Source: a virus. Taken from it: a stretch of DNA of 33,338 nt. Positions 20,246 to 28,158 of this stretch are shown in pieces (positions within the stretch are counted from its first letter, which is position 1; every line of letters begins with the position of its first letter). The notes below the pieces were generated by a model, which saw nothing but the letters and a program-made list of their open reading frames with translations, ran no database searches and was not told the DNA's origin. A program made the position numbers and the translations under genes. The stretch is taken from positions 1-33,338 of the IMG/VR virus record IMGVR_UViG_3300038701_003273. The stretch is one strand, 5' to 3'.

Positions 20246-21435
20246 CGGCGGCGCCCGATCGACACCACGTCCGCACCACCCCGCAGCCCGTCCAGATAGT
20301 CCGCCCACGCCTGCATCATCTTCGTCCGCGTCTCGAGGTGCTGAGACCGGTTGTAGGCCGCCTTCACCTTCGACTCCTCCGTGTGCGCCAGCTGCCGCTC
20401 GATCGCGTCGGGGAGCCATCCCTGCTCGTGCAGGAGCGTCGATGCCACCGCGCGCCACCCGTGCGAGGTCTGCTGCGTCTTGTCGTAGCCGAGGCGCCGT
20501 AGCGCGGCGTTCAGGGTGTTCTCGCTGATCGGCCTGGCCGCGGTGCGGATCCCTGGGAAGAGCAGCTCGCCGTGACCGCTGAACTCGTGCAACTCGAGCA
20601 GGATCTCTCCGGCCTGGCGCGCCAGCGGGACGATGTGATCGCGGGACCGCTTCATGCGCGCGGCGGGGATCACCCAGCGGGATGCGTCCAGGTCGAACTC
20701 GGACCAGCGGGCGGCGCGGAGCTCCGTCGGGCGGACGAACAGGTACGGCGAGAGGCGCAGGGCCATGCGCACGACGTAGGTGCCCTCGTAGTCCCAGCAG
20801 GCGCGCAGCAGCCCGCCGAGCTCGCGCTCGTCGAGGATGGCCGCGTGCGGGTTGCGAGGGGCGGACCGGAGGGCGCCGCGGAGATCGCCGGCGGGATCCC
20901 GGTCGGCGCGGCCGGTGACGATCGCCCAGCGCCACATCTGCGACAGGCGCTGCCGGGTGCGGTGGGCCATGTCCAGGGCGCCGCGGTCGGCGACGCGCTC
21001 TAGCACGGGGAGCAGCTCGGCCGGACCGATCTCGCGCATGGCGCGCGCACCGATCCACGGGAAGACGTCTTTCTCGAGGTTTCGGCGGGTGCGCTCCAGC
21101 GTCCCTGCGGTCCAGGACGGCCCGATGCGCTTCATCCACTCCCGCGCGATGGCCTCGACGGTGTCGCCCGTCAGGGCGGCATTCCGGGCCTTCGTGGGGT
21201 CGATGCCCTGGCGGACCTGCTGGCGCGCAGCATCACGGGCCTCGCGCGCGGCCTTCAGGCGGACTTCGGGATAGGGCCCGATGGCGAGGGTCCGCTCCTT
21301 CCCGCGCAGCCAGTAGCGCCAGCGCCAGAGCTTCGAGCCATTCGGCTTCACGAGCAGATACAGCGACTGCCCGTCGGTCAGCTTGTAGGCCTTCGGACGG
21401 GGCTCGGCGTTGCGGATTTCGACGTCGGTGAGCAT
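20236..21435 (-). CDS. int: Tyrosine integrase, DUF4102/P4 type
   Basis: 399 residues. The N-terminal ~85 residues form the DUF4102 arm-binding domain (LTDVEIRNAEPRPKAYKLTDGQSLYL through the AREARDAARQQV helix). The catalytic domain carries Arg235 (RPTELR), His325-x-x-Arg328 (SHGWR), His351 (LAHTEE) and the nucleophile Tyr361 (AAYNR), so it is intact. It integrates the phage at attB, which for this family is usually the 3' end of a tRNA gene. The 5' end faces the attachment region at 21442-21729. It is transcribed against the left operon, unlike lambda int, so it likely has its own promoter near the arm-type repeats. Confidence 0.95.
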   Translation of the reverse strand: MLTDVEIRNAEPRPKAYKLTDGQSLYLLVKPNGSKLWRWRYWLRGKERTLAIGPYPEVRLKAAREARDAARQQVRQGIDPTKARNAALTGDTVEAIAREWMKRIGPSWTAGTLERTRRNLEKDVFPWIGARAMREIGPAELLPVLERVADRGALDMAHRTRQRLSQMWRWAIVTGRADRDPAGDLRGALRSAPRNPHAAILDERELGGLLRACWDYEGTYVVRMALRLSPYLFVRPTELRAARWSEFDLDASRWVIPAARMKRSRDHIVPLARQAGEILLELHEFSGHGELLFPGIRTAARPISENTLNAALRRLGYDKTQQTSHGWRAVASTLLHEQGWLPDAIERQLAHTEESKVKAAYNRSQHLETRTKMMQAWADYLDGLRGGADVVSIGRRRQS

Positions 21436-21739
21436 GCGGTACCACGGTCACCCGATCGGTGCCACGGACCGTACCACGGTGCCGGCTGGGCTGGCATGGG
21501 GCGCATGGAACTGCATGAGACGCAAGAGGGAGGAAAGAATGCCGTCGAATCAGCCACTTAGGCGGTGATGCGACGGCATGAATCCGATTCGATGGTGGGT
21601 GCGGCTGGATTCGAACGAGGCGCCGGGCGCTGCGTCTCCGGCGGCGTGGCCGCCGCTGGCCGGATGTGATGCCACGGTCGGTACCGCGGTCTGGAACGGA
21701 GTGCAGGCAGGCTTCGAACCAGCGACCCCGTAGTCGCGA
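21436..21739. other. Attachment region (attP) with tRNA-3'-end core
   Basis: No gene. The complement of 21593-21615 reads TTCGAAT, CCAGC, CGCACCC, A, CCA: T-loop, T-stem half, acceptor half, discriminator and CCA of a tRNA. The T-stem partner is absent upstream, so only the 3' part is preserved, as expected for an attP core. CCACGG recurs at 21442, 21462, 21474 and 21672, mostly preceded by TA or TG; these may be integrase arm-type sites. A second tRNA-like fragment (complement of 21710-21729) has GCTGG-TTCGAA, the missing T-stem half. Confidence 0.75.
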
Positions 21740-22132
21740 TCAGCCCTTCTTGTTGACCCAGCCGGCGACGAGACGGTCGATCAGCTTCTGCACCTCTTCG
21801 ATCTGTCCTCGGCGCGCAAGCACGTAGACCAGTATCAGCTCGATGACGAGCACGCCGATCGCCGCCGCCCACGTCTGCATGTCATCGAGCAGGGCGTAGT
21901 TCAGCATCATCAGGGCGATCAGCTGCCACTCGAACACGGCCTCACGCTTCTCGTCCTGCAGTCGCGCTACGCGCTCGGAAAGATCCTCGATCGCGTCGTC
22001 CTTCGCGTCCTCGAGCTCCGCCGCGCGCTCCTGAAGTCCGCGCACCACCGCGGTGAGCCGCTCCGCCGAGATGTTCATGCTCTTCGGGGGCGGGCCGGGA
22101 TCTTCGTCCGGGGACTTCGGGTCACTCGTCAC
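21740..22132 (-). CDS. Small membrane protein coupled to Panacea gene, candidate toxin
   Basis: 130 residues from GTG 22132, overlapping the Panacea gene by 11 bases; ATG 22078 would give 112 residues. A Pro/Asp-rich N-terminus is followed by a coiled coil (RLTAVVRGLQERAAELED through RVARLQDEKREAV). Then come two hydrophobic helices (WQLIALMMLNYALL and AAAIGVLVIELILVYVLA) and a basic amphipathic end (VQKLIDRLVAGWVNKK). It is the last minus-strand gene before the attachment region. If the Panacea protein is an antitoxin, this membrane protein is the natural toxin candidate. It could also be an unrelated membrane protein. Confidence 0.6.
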   Translation of the reverse strand: MTSDPKSPDEDPGPPPKSMNISAERLTAVVRGLQERAAELEDAKDDAIEDLSERVARLQDEKREAVFEWQLIALMMLNYALLDDMQTWAAAIGVLVIELILVYVLARRGQIEEVQKLIDRLVAGWVNKKG

Positions 22133-22571
22133 CGAGCAGGCCTTCGTACTCGGCGAGGATGTCGGAATCGCGCAGGCGCACGTTCCGGCCGCGCTCGTAG
22201 GCAACGTCCCAGGCGCTTCCGTGAGAGTGGGTCAGCGCGATGAGCTGCGGGCCGCTCAGGCTTCCGAACAGGGCATGCCCCAGTTCAAGGCTCTGCTGCT
22301 GGACGCTCCCTTCCGGGGCGCCCTGGAAGCGGCGGAACACGTCGCCCACGGGCTCGGCGCCGAACGCCTTCACCTCGTGGTACACGGACGGAAGCACAGG
22401 GCCATAGGCCCATGCCTCGAAAGGCTCGTCGACGAGATGCTCGTGCCCCTCCGTTCGCCCCATGCAGACCATGTGCGAGAGATAGAGCAGCTTCTGTAGT
22501 TCGAGGTTCGATAGGCGCCAGCCCGCCAGCTGGCAGAGAGTCTTTGCTGCAGACAACGGGTGAATGGCCAT
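22122..22571 (-). CDS. Panacea (DUF4065/SocA-like) domain protein, probable antitoxin
   Basis: 149 residues from ATG 22571. It has the defining features: an N-terminal helical part WRLSNLELQKLLYLSHMVCMGR and, 20 residues on, FEAWAYGPVLPSVYHEVKAFG. Panacea (PanA) is an established antitoxin domain that neutralises many unrelated toxins, often encoded next to it; SocA, in the same family, is a proteolysis adaptor. Here the partner would be the overlapping downstream membrane protein. The pair stands apart from the tail operon and next to the attachment region, where phages carry cargo genes. The Panacea assignment is firm; antitoxin function is inferred. Confidence 0.85.
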   Translation of the reverse strand: MAIHPLSAAKTLCQLAGWRLSNLELQKLLYLSHMVCMGRTEGHEHLVDEPFEAWAYGPVLPSVYHEVKAFGAEPVGDVFRRFQGAPEGSVQQQSLELGHALFGSLSGPQLIALTHSHGSAWDVAYERGRNVRLRDSDILAEYEGLLGDE

Positions 22572-22623
22572 GATTCGCCTCCTCCGTCGCAAGTGCGCGG
22601 AGACTACCAGATCAAATCGAGTG

Positions 22624-22665
22624 GCGCCCCGGCCCGAGGGATCGCCGTGACGAGGGCCGGGGCGC
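22624..22665. repeat. Perfect 12-bp inverted repeat, structured intergenic element
   Basis: GCGCCCCGGCCC (22624-22635) and GGGCCGGGGCGC (22654-22665) are exact complements around an 18-base loop. No T-run follows on either strand, so it is not a classic intrinsic terminator. It fills much of the 220-base gap between the Panacea gene and the plus-strand lipoprotein gene, which diverge here. The remainder of the gap shows no ORF. Confidence 0.7.
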
Positions 22666-22791
22666 TGACGCTGAGCGGGTCCGCGAGCGTCAGGGGCAGT
22701 ATCCGCCACCAGCACCTGCGGCGTCTGTGGGTGATCTCTCGCGATCGTGTGCGCTATCGTCGGCTCGGGCCGATCACGGAGGAGAAAACCC

Positions 22792-23163
22792 ATGCGCACC
22801 AAGATGCTTGTCGCTCTGCTGAGCTTAAGTGGGTGCGCCTCGACGACGAACGAGATAACCCAAGGCGACCCGCTTGAGGTCTTCGAGATCACGGGGAACC
22901 CGGAAGCGGTTGCTCAGTGTATCGCGGGCGAGCACTCGGCGAGAGGTCTGCGCGTACCCACTACGACGGTAGACGTCCTGCGGCGCGCCGACTCCTGGGT
23001 GGTGCAGCTGTCAGGGTGCACGCTGATCGGTTGCAGCCTCGGGAAGTTCCCGGGTGGCGCGCTCGTCATCACCGAGGGGCGAATCGAGTCGCATCGCACG
23101 TTGGTATCGAAGTGGCATCGGGAGATGCCGGCGGTGCTTGAGGCATGTTCCGGCGCCACCTAA
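22792..23163 (+). CDS. Lipoprotein, isolated plus-strand accessory gene
   Basis: 123 residues from ATG 22792, preceded by a strong ribosome-binding sequence GGAGGAG (22778-22784, seven bases away). The signal peptide is short (MRTKMLVALLSLSGC) with lipobox LSGC, giving a mature lipoprotein with Ser/Thr after the Cys. The rest (~105 residues) has four Cys (QCIAG, GCTLIGC, EACSG) and a beta-rich core (DSWVVQLSGCTLIGCSLG). Its strand opposes the flanking late genes and it meets the last tail-operon gene with a 4-base tail-to-tail overlap. This isolation suggests a moron expressed from the lysogen, for example for surface modification or exclusion. Confidence 0.7.
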   Translation: MRTKMLVALLSLSGCASTTNEITQGDPLEVFEITGNPEAVAQCIAGEHSARGLRVPTTTVDVLRRADSWVVQLSGCTLIGCSLGKFPGGALVITEGRIESHRTLVSKWHREMPAVLEACSGAT

Positions 23164-23369
23164 TCCCCCCCGGCGATCGCCGCCGCGTCGACCTCGGCCC
23201 TTGCGGCGAGGAGCTGCGGGCGAAGCTCCGCGATCTGCTGCTCGGCGAGCCGGACGCGCTCCTTCGCCGACTCGTCCCCGAGCAGCGCCTCACGCAGGGA
23301 GCGGCTGTTCCGCTGCTCGATCTCGCTGATCCGCGCCACGATCGCCCGCCAGCGTCTTTCCGGCGTCAT
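23160..23369 (-). CDS. Small coiled-coil protein after the tail-tip gene
   Basis: 69 residues, ATG overlapping the tail-tip gene's stop (TGATG). Almost the whole sequence is a charged helix (RWRAIVARISEIEQRN..REALLG, ERVRLAEQQIAELRPQLLAARAEV) with heptad-like Leu/Ala positions. It could be a fibre chaperone or a minor virion protein. No family is recognised. Confidence 0.6.
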   Translation of the reverse strand: MTPERRWRAIVARISEIEQRNSRSLREALLGDESAKERVRLAEQQIAELRPQLLAARAEVDAAAIAGGD

Positions 23370-26300
23370 CACGTCTGCACCCTCACAAGCGAGCACGCCG
23401 CCTCGCGGTAGTAGATGGTCTGCGCCGGCGTCGAGCCCGCAGTGTCGAAGTCGCGGTACACCCGCAGCCGGACCTCGATCTCGTCTCCCGCCGGAACGTC
23501 GAAGGACAGGCCGCCGGCCAGTGTGCCCCACAAGCTCTGCGCGGTCGTGAAGCCCTCGAGCACAAGCGCCTCGGTGTGCTCGACTACGCCGTCGATCAGG
23601 ACGACGGCCTCGAGCAGGGCCTCGCCGATCGCCGTGCCTGAGGTCGTGTTGCTGATCTGCGCTTGCGCGCCCCAGGCGACATAGACGCGACTGTCGACGT
23701 CGGGCGTCATGGTGGCGCTCGCGTTGAGCCCCGTTGTCTCGATGGCCGGCTGCGTTCCCGAGGCGTAGGCCTTGCTCCCGGTGGCGACTGTGTCCTCGCT
23801 GGTGTCGAGGATCAGCTCGCCACGGTTGCCCCGAGCTGGCGGTTCCTCATAGGGAAGAGCGACCGGGCCGCGATTCAGCATCATGCGTCGGACGGTCGCA
23901 GTCTCCGTCTCGTCATCGTTCACAGGATAGACGAGCACCCTCGCGGTAAGCGCCGGGATCGTAACCCCCTCCTCCGCTGCGCGGACGAAACTCGACGATG
24001 CCGGGGCCGCTTCAGAGAAGGTATCGACGAGGGTGTTGTCTGCCTCTCGGAACTGAATCGTCGCGATCGTCACGTCGGCGCCGGTCGCGCTCTTCAGATC
24101 CATCCCGAGACTGACTACATCTCCGACCTCGAGGCCGAGCTGCTCAAGCGTGAACGCGTACGTGGGCCCGAAGCGCCCCGACCAGGACTGCTCGACGACG
24201 CTCGCGCGTGACAGCAGGTTCTGGCCGGCGGACAGCCCGTCAACGTTCACCGCGTTCAGGTTGAGCTGACCGCTGCCCACGGTGTGCGTGGTCGTCGCGC
24301 TCCACGCGGACGCGCGGCCGTTCCTGAGCGATCGCACTTGAAGGTCGACTACCTGCCCAGGCTCGACTCCGTCGTGCAGCGTCAGGAAGCCGCGCTCAGA
24401 TGGCGTAACGGATCCGAAGGTGCGCCACTTGGTGGAAAGCTCACCGGCGGCGCCCGCCGGCGTCTCGCGGCGCCGGAAGCGGCCCTCGACATAGGTGCCG
24501 ATGAGACCCGGCGGCATCTCGAAGTCGATCAGAACGACCGCTTCCTGGATTCGACCCGCGCCACCAGCGCCGGCGAGTAGGCCAGAGCTGACCTCAAGGA
24601 TGCTCGGCTTCGTCGGGGGCAGCAGGGAAGGGTCCACCGGCTCAGTGATCACGGGATCCCACGCCGGGATGGTGCCCGTGAACGCGTCGAGGATGTCCGG
24701 CGCCTCGGGGAGCGCGACTACGTCTGCCAGGAAGTCTCCGATCGGGTTGATTCGCGCGATGCGCACGGGGATCGATTCCGCCCCGGCCTCTCCGAACAGA
24801 AGGTGATCACCCACGGCGATATTGCTCGAGGGCGTGGCGAGCTCGACAGTTCTCTGTGCCCCTGCCTCCGTGACCAGCGCGTGCGTAGCGATCGCGCCGC
24901 TCGCCACGCGCTGCGCACGAACCGCGTAGGACGTCCCGCCCTCCATGACGAGGTCCTCGTCGACGCGGATGTGTGTGACGTCCCCGCCCCCGTCCGTGGT
25001 CACCTCTCGGACGCGGGCCCACGCCAGGCCGACCTTGATCGAATCGTCGGCGAGCAGGACCGTGTCTCCTCGCTGAAAGACGAGGTGCTGCAGGTCCATG
25101 CGCCACCGGTAGGACTCCGCTCGAAGGCGGAGCGCCGCGAGGAAGTAGCGGCCGAGCTTCCACGCGTGATCCGGGTCTCTAATGCCGATCGTGGGCAGCT
25201 GCTCGAAGCGCGTGGCGTTCGTGGCGTCGTAGCCGTCGTCGTAGACGATGCGTTCGGCCACCTCGTCGGCGGCCGTGTCGTAGAACTCGACGCGAAGCGC
25301 GTGCGGGCGCTTCCGGAAGGCGCGGCTGAGCTCGAAGCCTGACGCGTTGCGGGGCGAGACGAGCATCACCGGGGTCTGCGCAGAGCCTGGCTCGCGCACG
25401 ACCGAGACCTCCGCAGCGTCGTTGACGAGCCAAGAGCCGAGGCCGGCGGCGGCGGCCTCCCGAAGCCGGTCGAACGGGGTCCCCTCCGCGTCGTAGACGA
25501 TGTCGAAGTGGAAGCCTTCCGAATCGCATTGCGTGGCCCACGCCGCCAGCGCCGTGGTGTCGATCAGGGAGCGATCGATAGGGGACCGGTTGGCGTTGCC
25601 GGTGATGATGTCCGCGTACGCCCATGCCGGGTTGCGCGTCGCCTGCTCGACCCACGCCGAGCCGTTCCAGGCCTGCAGCACCGCCATCGCCTCGACAGAC
25701 AGGCGATCGAGAGGCCCGGAAAGCTGGTCGGTCGCGCGGATCCGCATGGCCATGCACACGGTGCCAGGTACATCGAAAGGCACAGCGTCGCGCTTGATCG
25801 AACGCAAGACAGTCCACTGGAAGTCCGTCGCCGTGCTCGCGATGCGCTGATAGTAGGTCTGCAGACGCGTGAGGCGGACGTCGTACTGGCCCGCTGACGG
25901 CAGAACGATTCGACGCCCCTCGCGCACTGCCGACCGCTCGCGATTCGAGATGCGCCACGTGGAGATCGCCGTCGTCCAGGTGTCGGCGCCGGCCGGCGAG
26001 TACTCCACGCGGAAGTCGACGGACGCCCAGACCGTGTCGCCGTCGGCGGTGAAGGTGAACAGCGCAGGGGAGAAGAGCTCGACGGAGAACTCGTCCGTGT
26101 CGGGCTCCGTGGTGCGGGTCACGGAGTTGCCGTCGGTGAGCGTCTGCTCGTTCGCCGTCGGCGTCCCCTGCTCGTTCAGGTTCACGCCGACCGCCTGCTC
26201 CACGATCTGCTTCGTGAACAGCGAGAGATCGGTTGGTGCGCCAATCTCGAACTCGACGTCCTCGAACGAATCGATGGCGGTGTCGCCGATCTTGATCGGG

Positions 26301-27007
26301 TCACCGGTCAACGGGAGGTCTGCCTCGGTCAGCAGCGCCTTGCCCTCGCCGACGATCGTGCCACCGATGTCCAGCGGGCCGTAGCCGAGGCAGACCATGA
26401 TCCGAAGGTACTGGTCGCGGCCCACCAGCTCCGTGAAGGGCAGCGCCGTCATCGGGATCGGCGGGTAGTACTTGCAGCGGCCGTACAGGCGAGGGATCGG
26501 TCGGAACGGGGCCACCTGGTTGCGCACGCCTGTGATCGCGGCAAGCTGATCAACGCCGGCGCCCCCGCCGCCTGGCTCTGGGACAGCCGGCGGAATCAGT
26601 GCGTTCAACGCGAGCGTGCCAACGACGCTGACAGCTGCTGCTGCACCCGCGGCCAGCGCAGCGCCCGTAGCGGTGCTGTAGCCCACCGCCGCGCTCGTCG
26701 CCCAGCTGAAGATCGCGCCGCCCGTATAGGCCGCCAGCACGATCACCGCGATGGTCCCGAGGATTCGGCCGATCTGCTCGCCCCGGGGCACCCGCTTGAT
26801 GGTCACCAGCTCCGAGGGCACCGCGGTTGCGTGCTCGTGCTCCTCGAGGACCCGGCCGTCGCAGTACACGACCACAGGGAGGTCGTCGCGCCCGAGGATC
26901 TCGCCGACGGTCATGCCCCGGGGCGCAACCGTCTCCAGGATGCGACCGTCGTCCAGACGCATGCCCGGCGCCAGGTGCGCGACGACGCGCACGCCTTCAG
27001 CGGACAC
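23369..27007 (-). CDS. Tail-tip/receptor-binding protein, J (TipJ) type
   Basis: 1212 residues from GTG 27007, giving MSAEGVRVVAHLAPG; a TTG at 27058 would overlap the upstream peptidase gene further. The order matches lambda J-like proteins. There is an N-terminal domain with VAPRGMTVGEILG, then two hydrophobic segments near residues 80-140 (IGRILGTIAVIVLAAYTGGAIF). The hub region follows (RNQVAPFRPIPRLYGRCKYYPPIP, the well-known 'G..R..P..YG' motif, and RDQYLRIMVCLGYGPLDIG). A series of fibronectin-type-III-like and beta domains and a variable C-terminal third complete it. The tail tip protein closes the tail tube and recognises the host surface. It is the largest gene in the window. Confidence 0.88.
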   Translation of the reverse strand: MSAEGVRVVAHLAPGMRLDDGRILETVAPRGMTVGEILGRDDLPVVVYCDGRVLEEHEHATAVPSELVTIKRVPRGEQIGRILGTIAVIVLAAYTGGAIFSWATSAAVGYSTATGAALAAGAAAAVSVVGTLALNALIPPAVPEPGGGGAGVDQLAAITGVRNQVAPFRPIPRLYGRCKYYPPIPMTALPFTELVGRDQYLRIMVCLGYGPLDIGGTIVGEGKALLTEADLPLTGDPIKIGDTAIDSFEDVEFEIGAPTDLSLFTKQIVEQAVGVNLNEQGTPTANEQTLTDGNSVTRTTEPDTDEFSVELFSPALFTFTADGDTVWASVDFRVEYSPAGADTWTTAISTWRISNRERSAVREGRRIVLPSAGQYDVRLTRLQTYYQRIASTATDFQWTVLRSIKRDAVPFDVPGTVCMAMRIRATDQLSGPLDRLSVEAMAVLQAWNGSAWVEQATRNPAWAYADIITGNANRSPIDRSLIDTTALAAWATQCDSEGFHFDIVYDAEGTPFDRLREAAAAGLGSWLVNDAAEVSVVREPGSAQTPVMLVSPRNASGFELSRAFRKRPHALRVEFYDTAADEVAERIVYDDGYDATNATRFEQLPTIGIRDPDHAWKLGRYFLAALRLRAESYRWRMDLQHLVFQRGDTVLLADDSIKVGLAWARVREVTTDGGGDVTHIRVDEDLVMEGGTSYAVRAQRVASGAIATHALVTEAGAQRTVELATPSSNIAVGDHLLFGEAGAESIPVRIARINPIGDFLADVVALPEAPDILDAFTGTIPAWDPVITEPVDPSLLPPTKPSILEVSSGLLAGAGGAGRIQEAVVLIDFEMPPGLIGTYVEGRFRRRETPAGAAGELSTKWRTFGSVTPSERGFLTLHDGVEPGQVVDLQVRSLRNGRASAWSATTTHTVGSGQLNLNAVNVDGLSAGQNLLSRASVVEQSWSGRFGPTYAFTLEQLGLEVGDVVSLGMDLKSATGADVTIATIQFREADNTLVDTFSEAAPASSSFVRAAEEGVTIPALTARVLVYPVNDDETETATVRRMMLNRGPVALPYEEPPARGNRGELILDTSEDTVATGSKAYASGTQPAIETTGLNASATMTPDVDSRVYVAWGAQAQISNTTSGTAIGEALLEAVVLIDGVVEHTEALVLEGFTTAQSLWGTLAGGLSFDVPAGDEIEVRLRVYRDFDTAGSTPAQTIYYREAACSLVRVQT

Positions 27008-27362
27008 GCCAGAAGGACTCGACTCGGGCACGCCAGCGTGGGCCGTCGTAGCGGTCAAGATGGGCTCCTCTCTGATCGATGGAGTGCAGCATCCGGCATC
27101 GAGCAGGGTCGACGACGATGCCGCAGTGGTAGGGGGCGCCCGGGGGGCCGATGAGGATCACGTCGCCCTCGAGCGGCGCGTCGACGCGGTCGGCGTGGCG
27201 ATCCATCAGCAGCAGGAAGGCCGCCGTGCGCTGCGCCTCGGTGATCGCCGATGCGTAGTCAGGGACCTCGACGCCGAGCTGCTCGATGACGACGCTGCGC
27301 ACGAGCTCGAAGCATCCGAACGGCTGCGCGTACGGGCGCCCTACGTACTGGGAGAATTCCAC
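26997..27362 (-). CDS. NlpC/P60 tail peptidase
   Basis: 121 residues from GTG 27362, preceded by GAAGGA; ATG 27386 would add eight residues and overlap the upstream gene further. The nucleophile is Cys17 in YAQPFGCFELVR, where the family usually has DCxGL. The catalytic His is His79 in PYHCGIVVD, and a third polar residue (~His93) completes the set. This small NlpC/P60 enzyme stands between DUF1833 and J genes, as lambda gpK does. It probably cleaves peptidoglycan peptides during DNA ejection and helps assemble the tail tip. Confidence 0.85.
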   Translation of the reverse strand: MEFSQYVGRPYAQPFGCFELVRSVVIEQLGVEVPDYASAITEAQRTAAFLLLMDRHADRVDAPLEGDVILIGPPGAPYHCGIVVDPARCRMLHSIDQRGAHLDRYDGPRWRARVESFWRVR

Positions 27363-27811
27363 GGTGCGAAGTTGTCCTTCGGCCATCGCTCGCCGAGCAC
27401 CTCGAAGGCGAAGGCGATGCGAAGCGAGAGCGTACCGGCGTTGGCGAGGAAGTCGCGGACCTCGAACTCCATCGGCCCGACCTGCACCGTGTTCGGCTTC
27501 GACACGAGCACCGCCTCGTAGGTGACCTTCGGAGGATCCTCGATGGTTCGGAACTCGTCGATCAGCTCGCGAGAGACGTTGTCGGCGAAGATGTCTGCTT
27601 CCGCGACACTGTCGTCGGCGCGAGCCGGGAGCCGAACCACGAACGGAAAGGCCGTGAACGTCAGCGCCCCGCGCACGAGATCCACGCGGTCGTTCACGAC
27701 CCGGATCGGGCTGGCGAAGGATGCGTGCTCGAACGTCAGGCACTCGACCATGACCTCGTCGGCCGTCTCGGCGAGCGCCTGGCGGAGGCCATCCAGATCG
27801 GTGAGGCTCAT
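27341..27811 (-). CDS. DUF1833 minor tail protein (gpL-like position)
   Basis: 156 residues, ATG overlapping the previous stop (ATGA). It begins with a helix LTDLDGLRQALAETADEVMVECLTFEH, then the family core FASPIRVVNDRVDLV..LTFTAFPFVVRLPARADDS, VSRELIDEFRTIEDPPKVTYEAVLVSKPNTVQVGP and EVRDFLANAGTLSLRIAF. It is an easily recognised DUF1833 member, found in many siphophages at the tail tip between the tape-measure distal proteins and NlpC/P60. The frame continues 22 bases into the peptidase gene. Confidence 0.9.
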   Translation of the reverse strand: MSLTDLDGLRQALAETADEVMVECLTFEHASFASPIRVVNDRVDLVRGALTFTAFPFVVRLPARADDSVAEADIFADNVSRELIDEFRTIEDPPKVTYEAVLVSKPNTVQVGPMEFEVRDFLANAGTLSLRIAFAFEVLGERWPKDNFAPWNSPST

Positions 27812-28158
27812 GAGGGCAGGATCTCGACCTCGATGCGTGCCTGGAACAGGTCATCGGTGATGGCGCTGATCGCCGGCGGCGAGCGCCAGCGCATCGTGAC
27901 CGAGTCGCCTGTGACCGGATGCTCCCAGTCGAACGACAGTGATCCGGCCTTGCACGTGGTGTCGTGGAAGGCGAGCAGCGTGGCGCGCTGCGCCTTCGTG
28001 ACCTGGAGCGAATTCGCGATGTCGACGGGAACCGCGCTGGTCCGCTGCCGAACATAGTCCGGGCCCGCGCCAACTTCCGACCGCACGACCCCCGACCGAG
28101 CCTGCTCCGAATACCCGCCGACATTCATGCCGGGCAGGCTGCTCGGCCACGTCGGCAT
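27808..28158 (-). CDS. Minor tail protein, gpM-like position
   Basis: 116 residues, ATG sharing TGATG with the tape-measure gene. It starts PTWPSSLPGMNVGGYSEQ, then RSEVGAGPDYVRQRTSA, FHDTTCKAGSLSFDWEHP and a final QARIEVEILPS. This shape (WP..LP at the start, R...G....R.R in the second block, F.W.HP later) is common to small tail proteins directly after the tape measure, which cap the tail tube tip. Assignment rests on pattern and location. Confidence 0.75.
   Translation of the reverse strand: MPTWPSSLPGMNVGGYSEQARSGVVRSEVGAGPDYVRQRTSAVPVDIANSLQVTKAQRATLLAFHDTTCKAGSLSFDWEHPVTGDSVTMRWRSPPAISAITDDLFQARIEVEILPS

Noticed and set aside
21590-21730. Complete tRNA gene
   Set aside because: No full cloverleaf can be drawn: the core lacks its 5' T-stem half, anticodon arm, D-arm and 5' acceptor.
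26997-28124. Extended minus-strand frame joined to the NlpC/P60 peptidase
   Set aside because: The upstream part is the shadow of the DUF1833 and gpM-like genes. The peptidase domain starts only at about 27362-27386.
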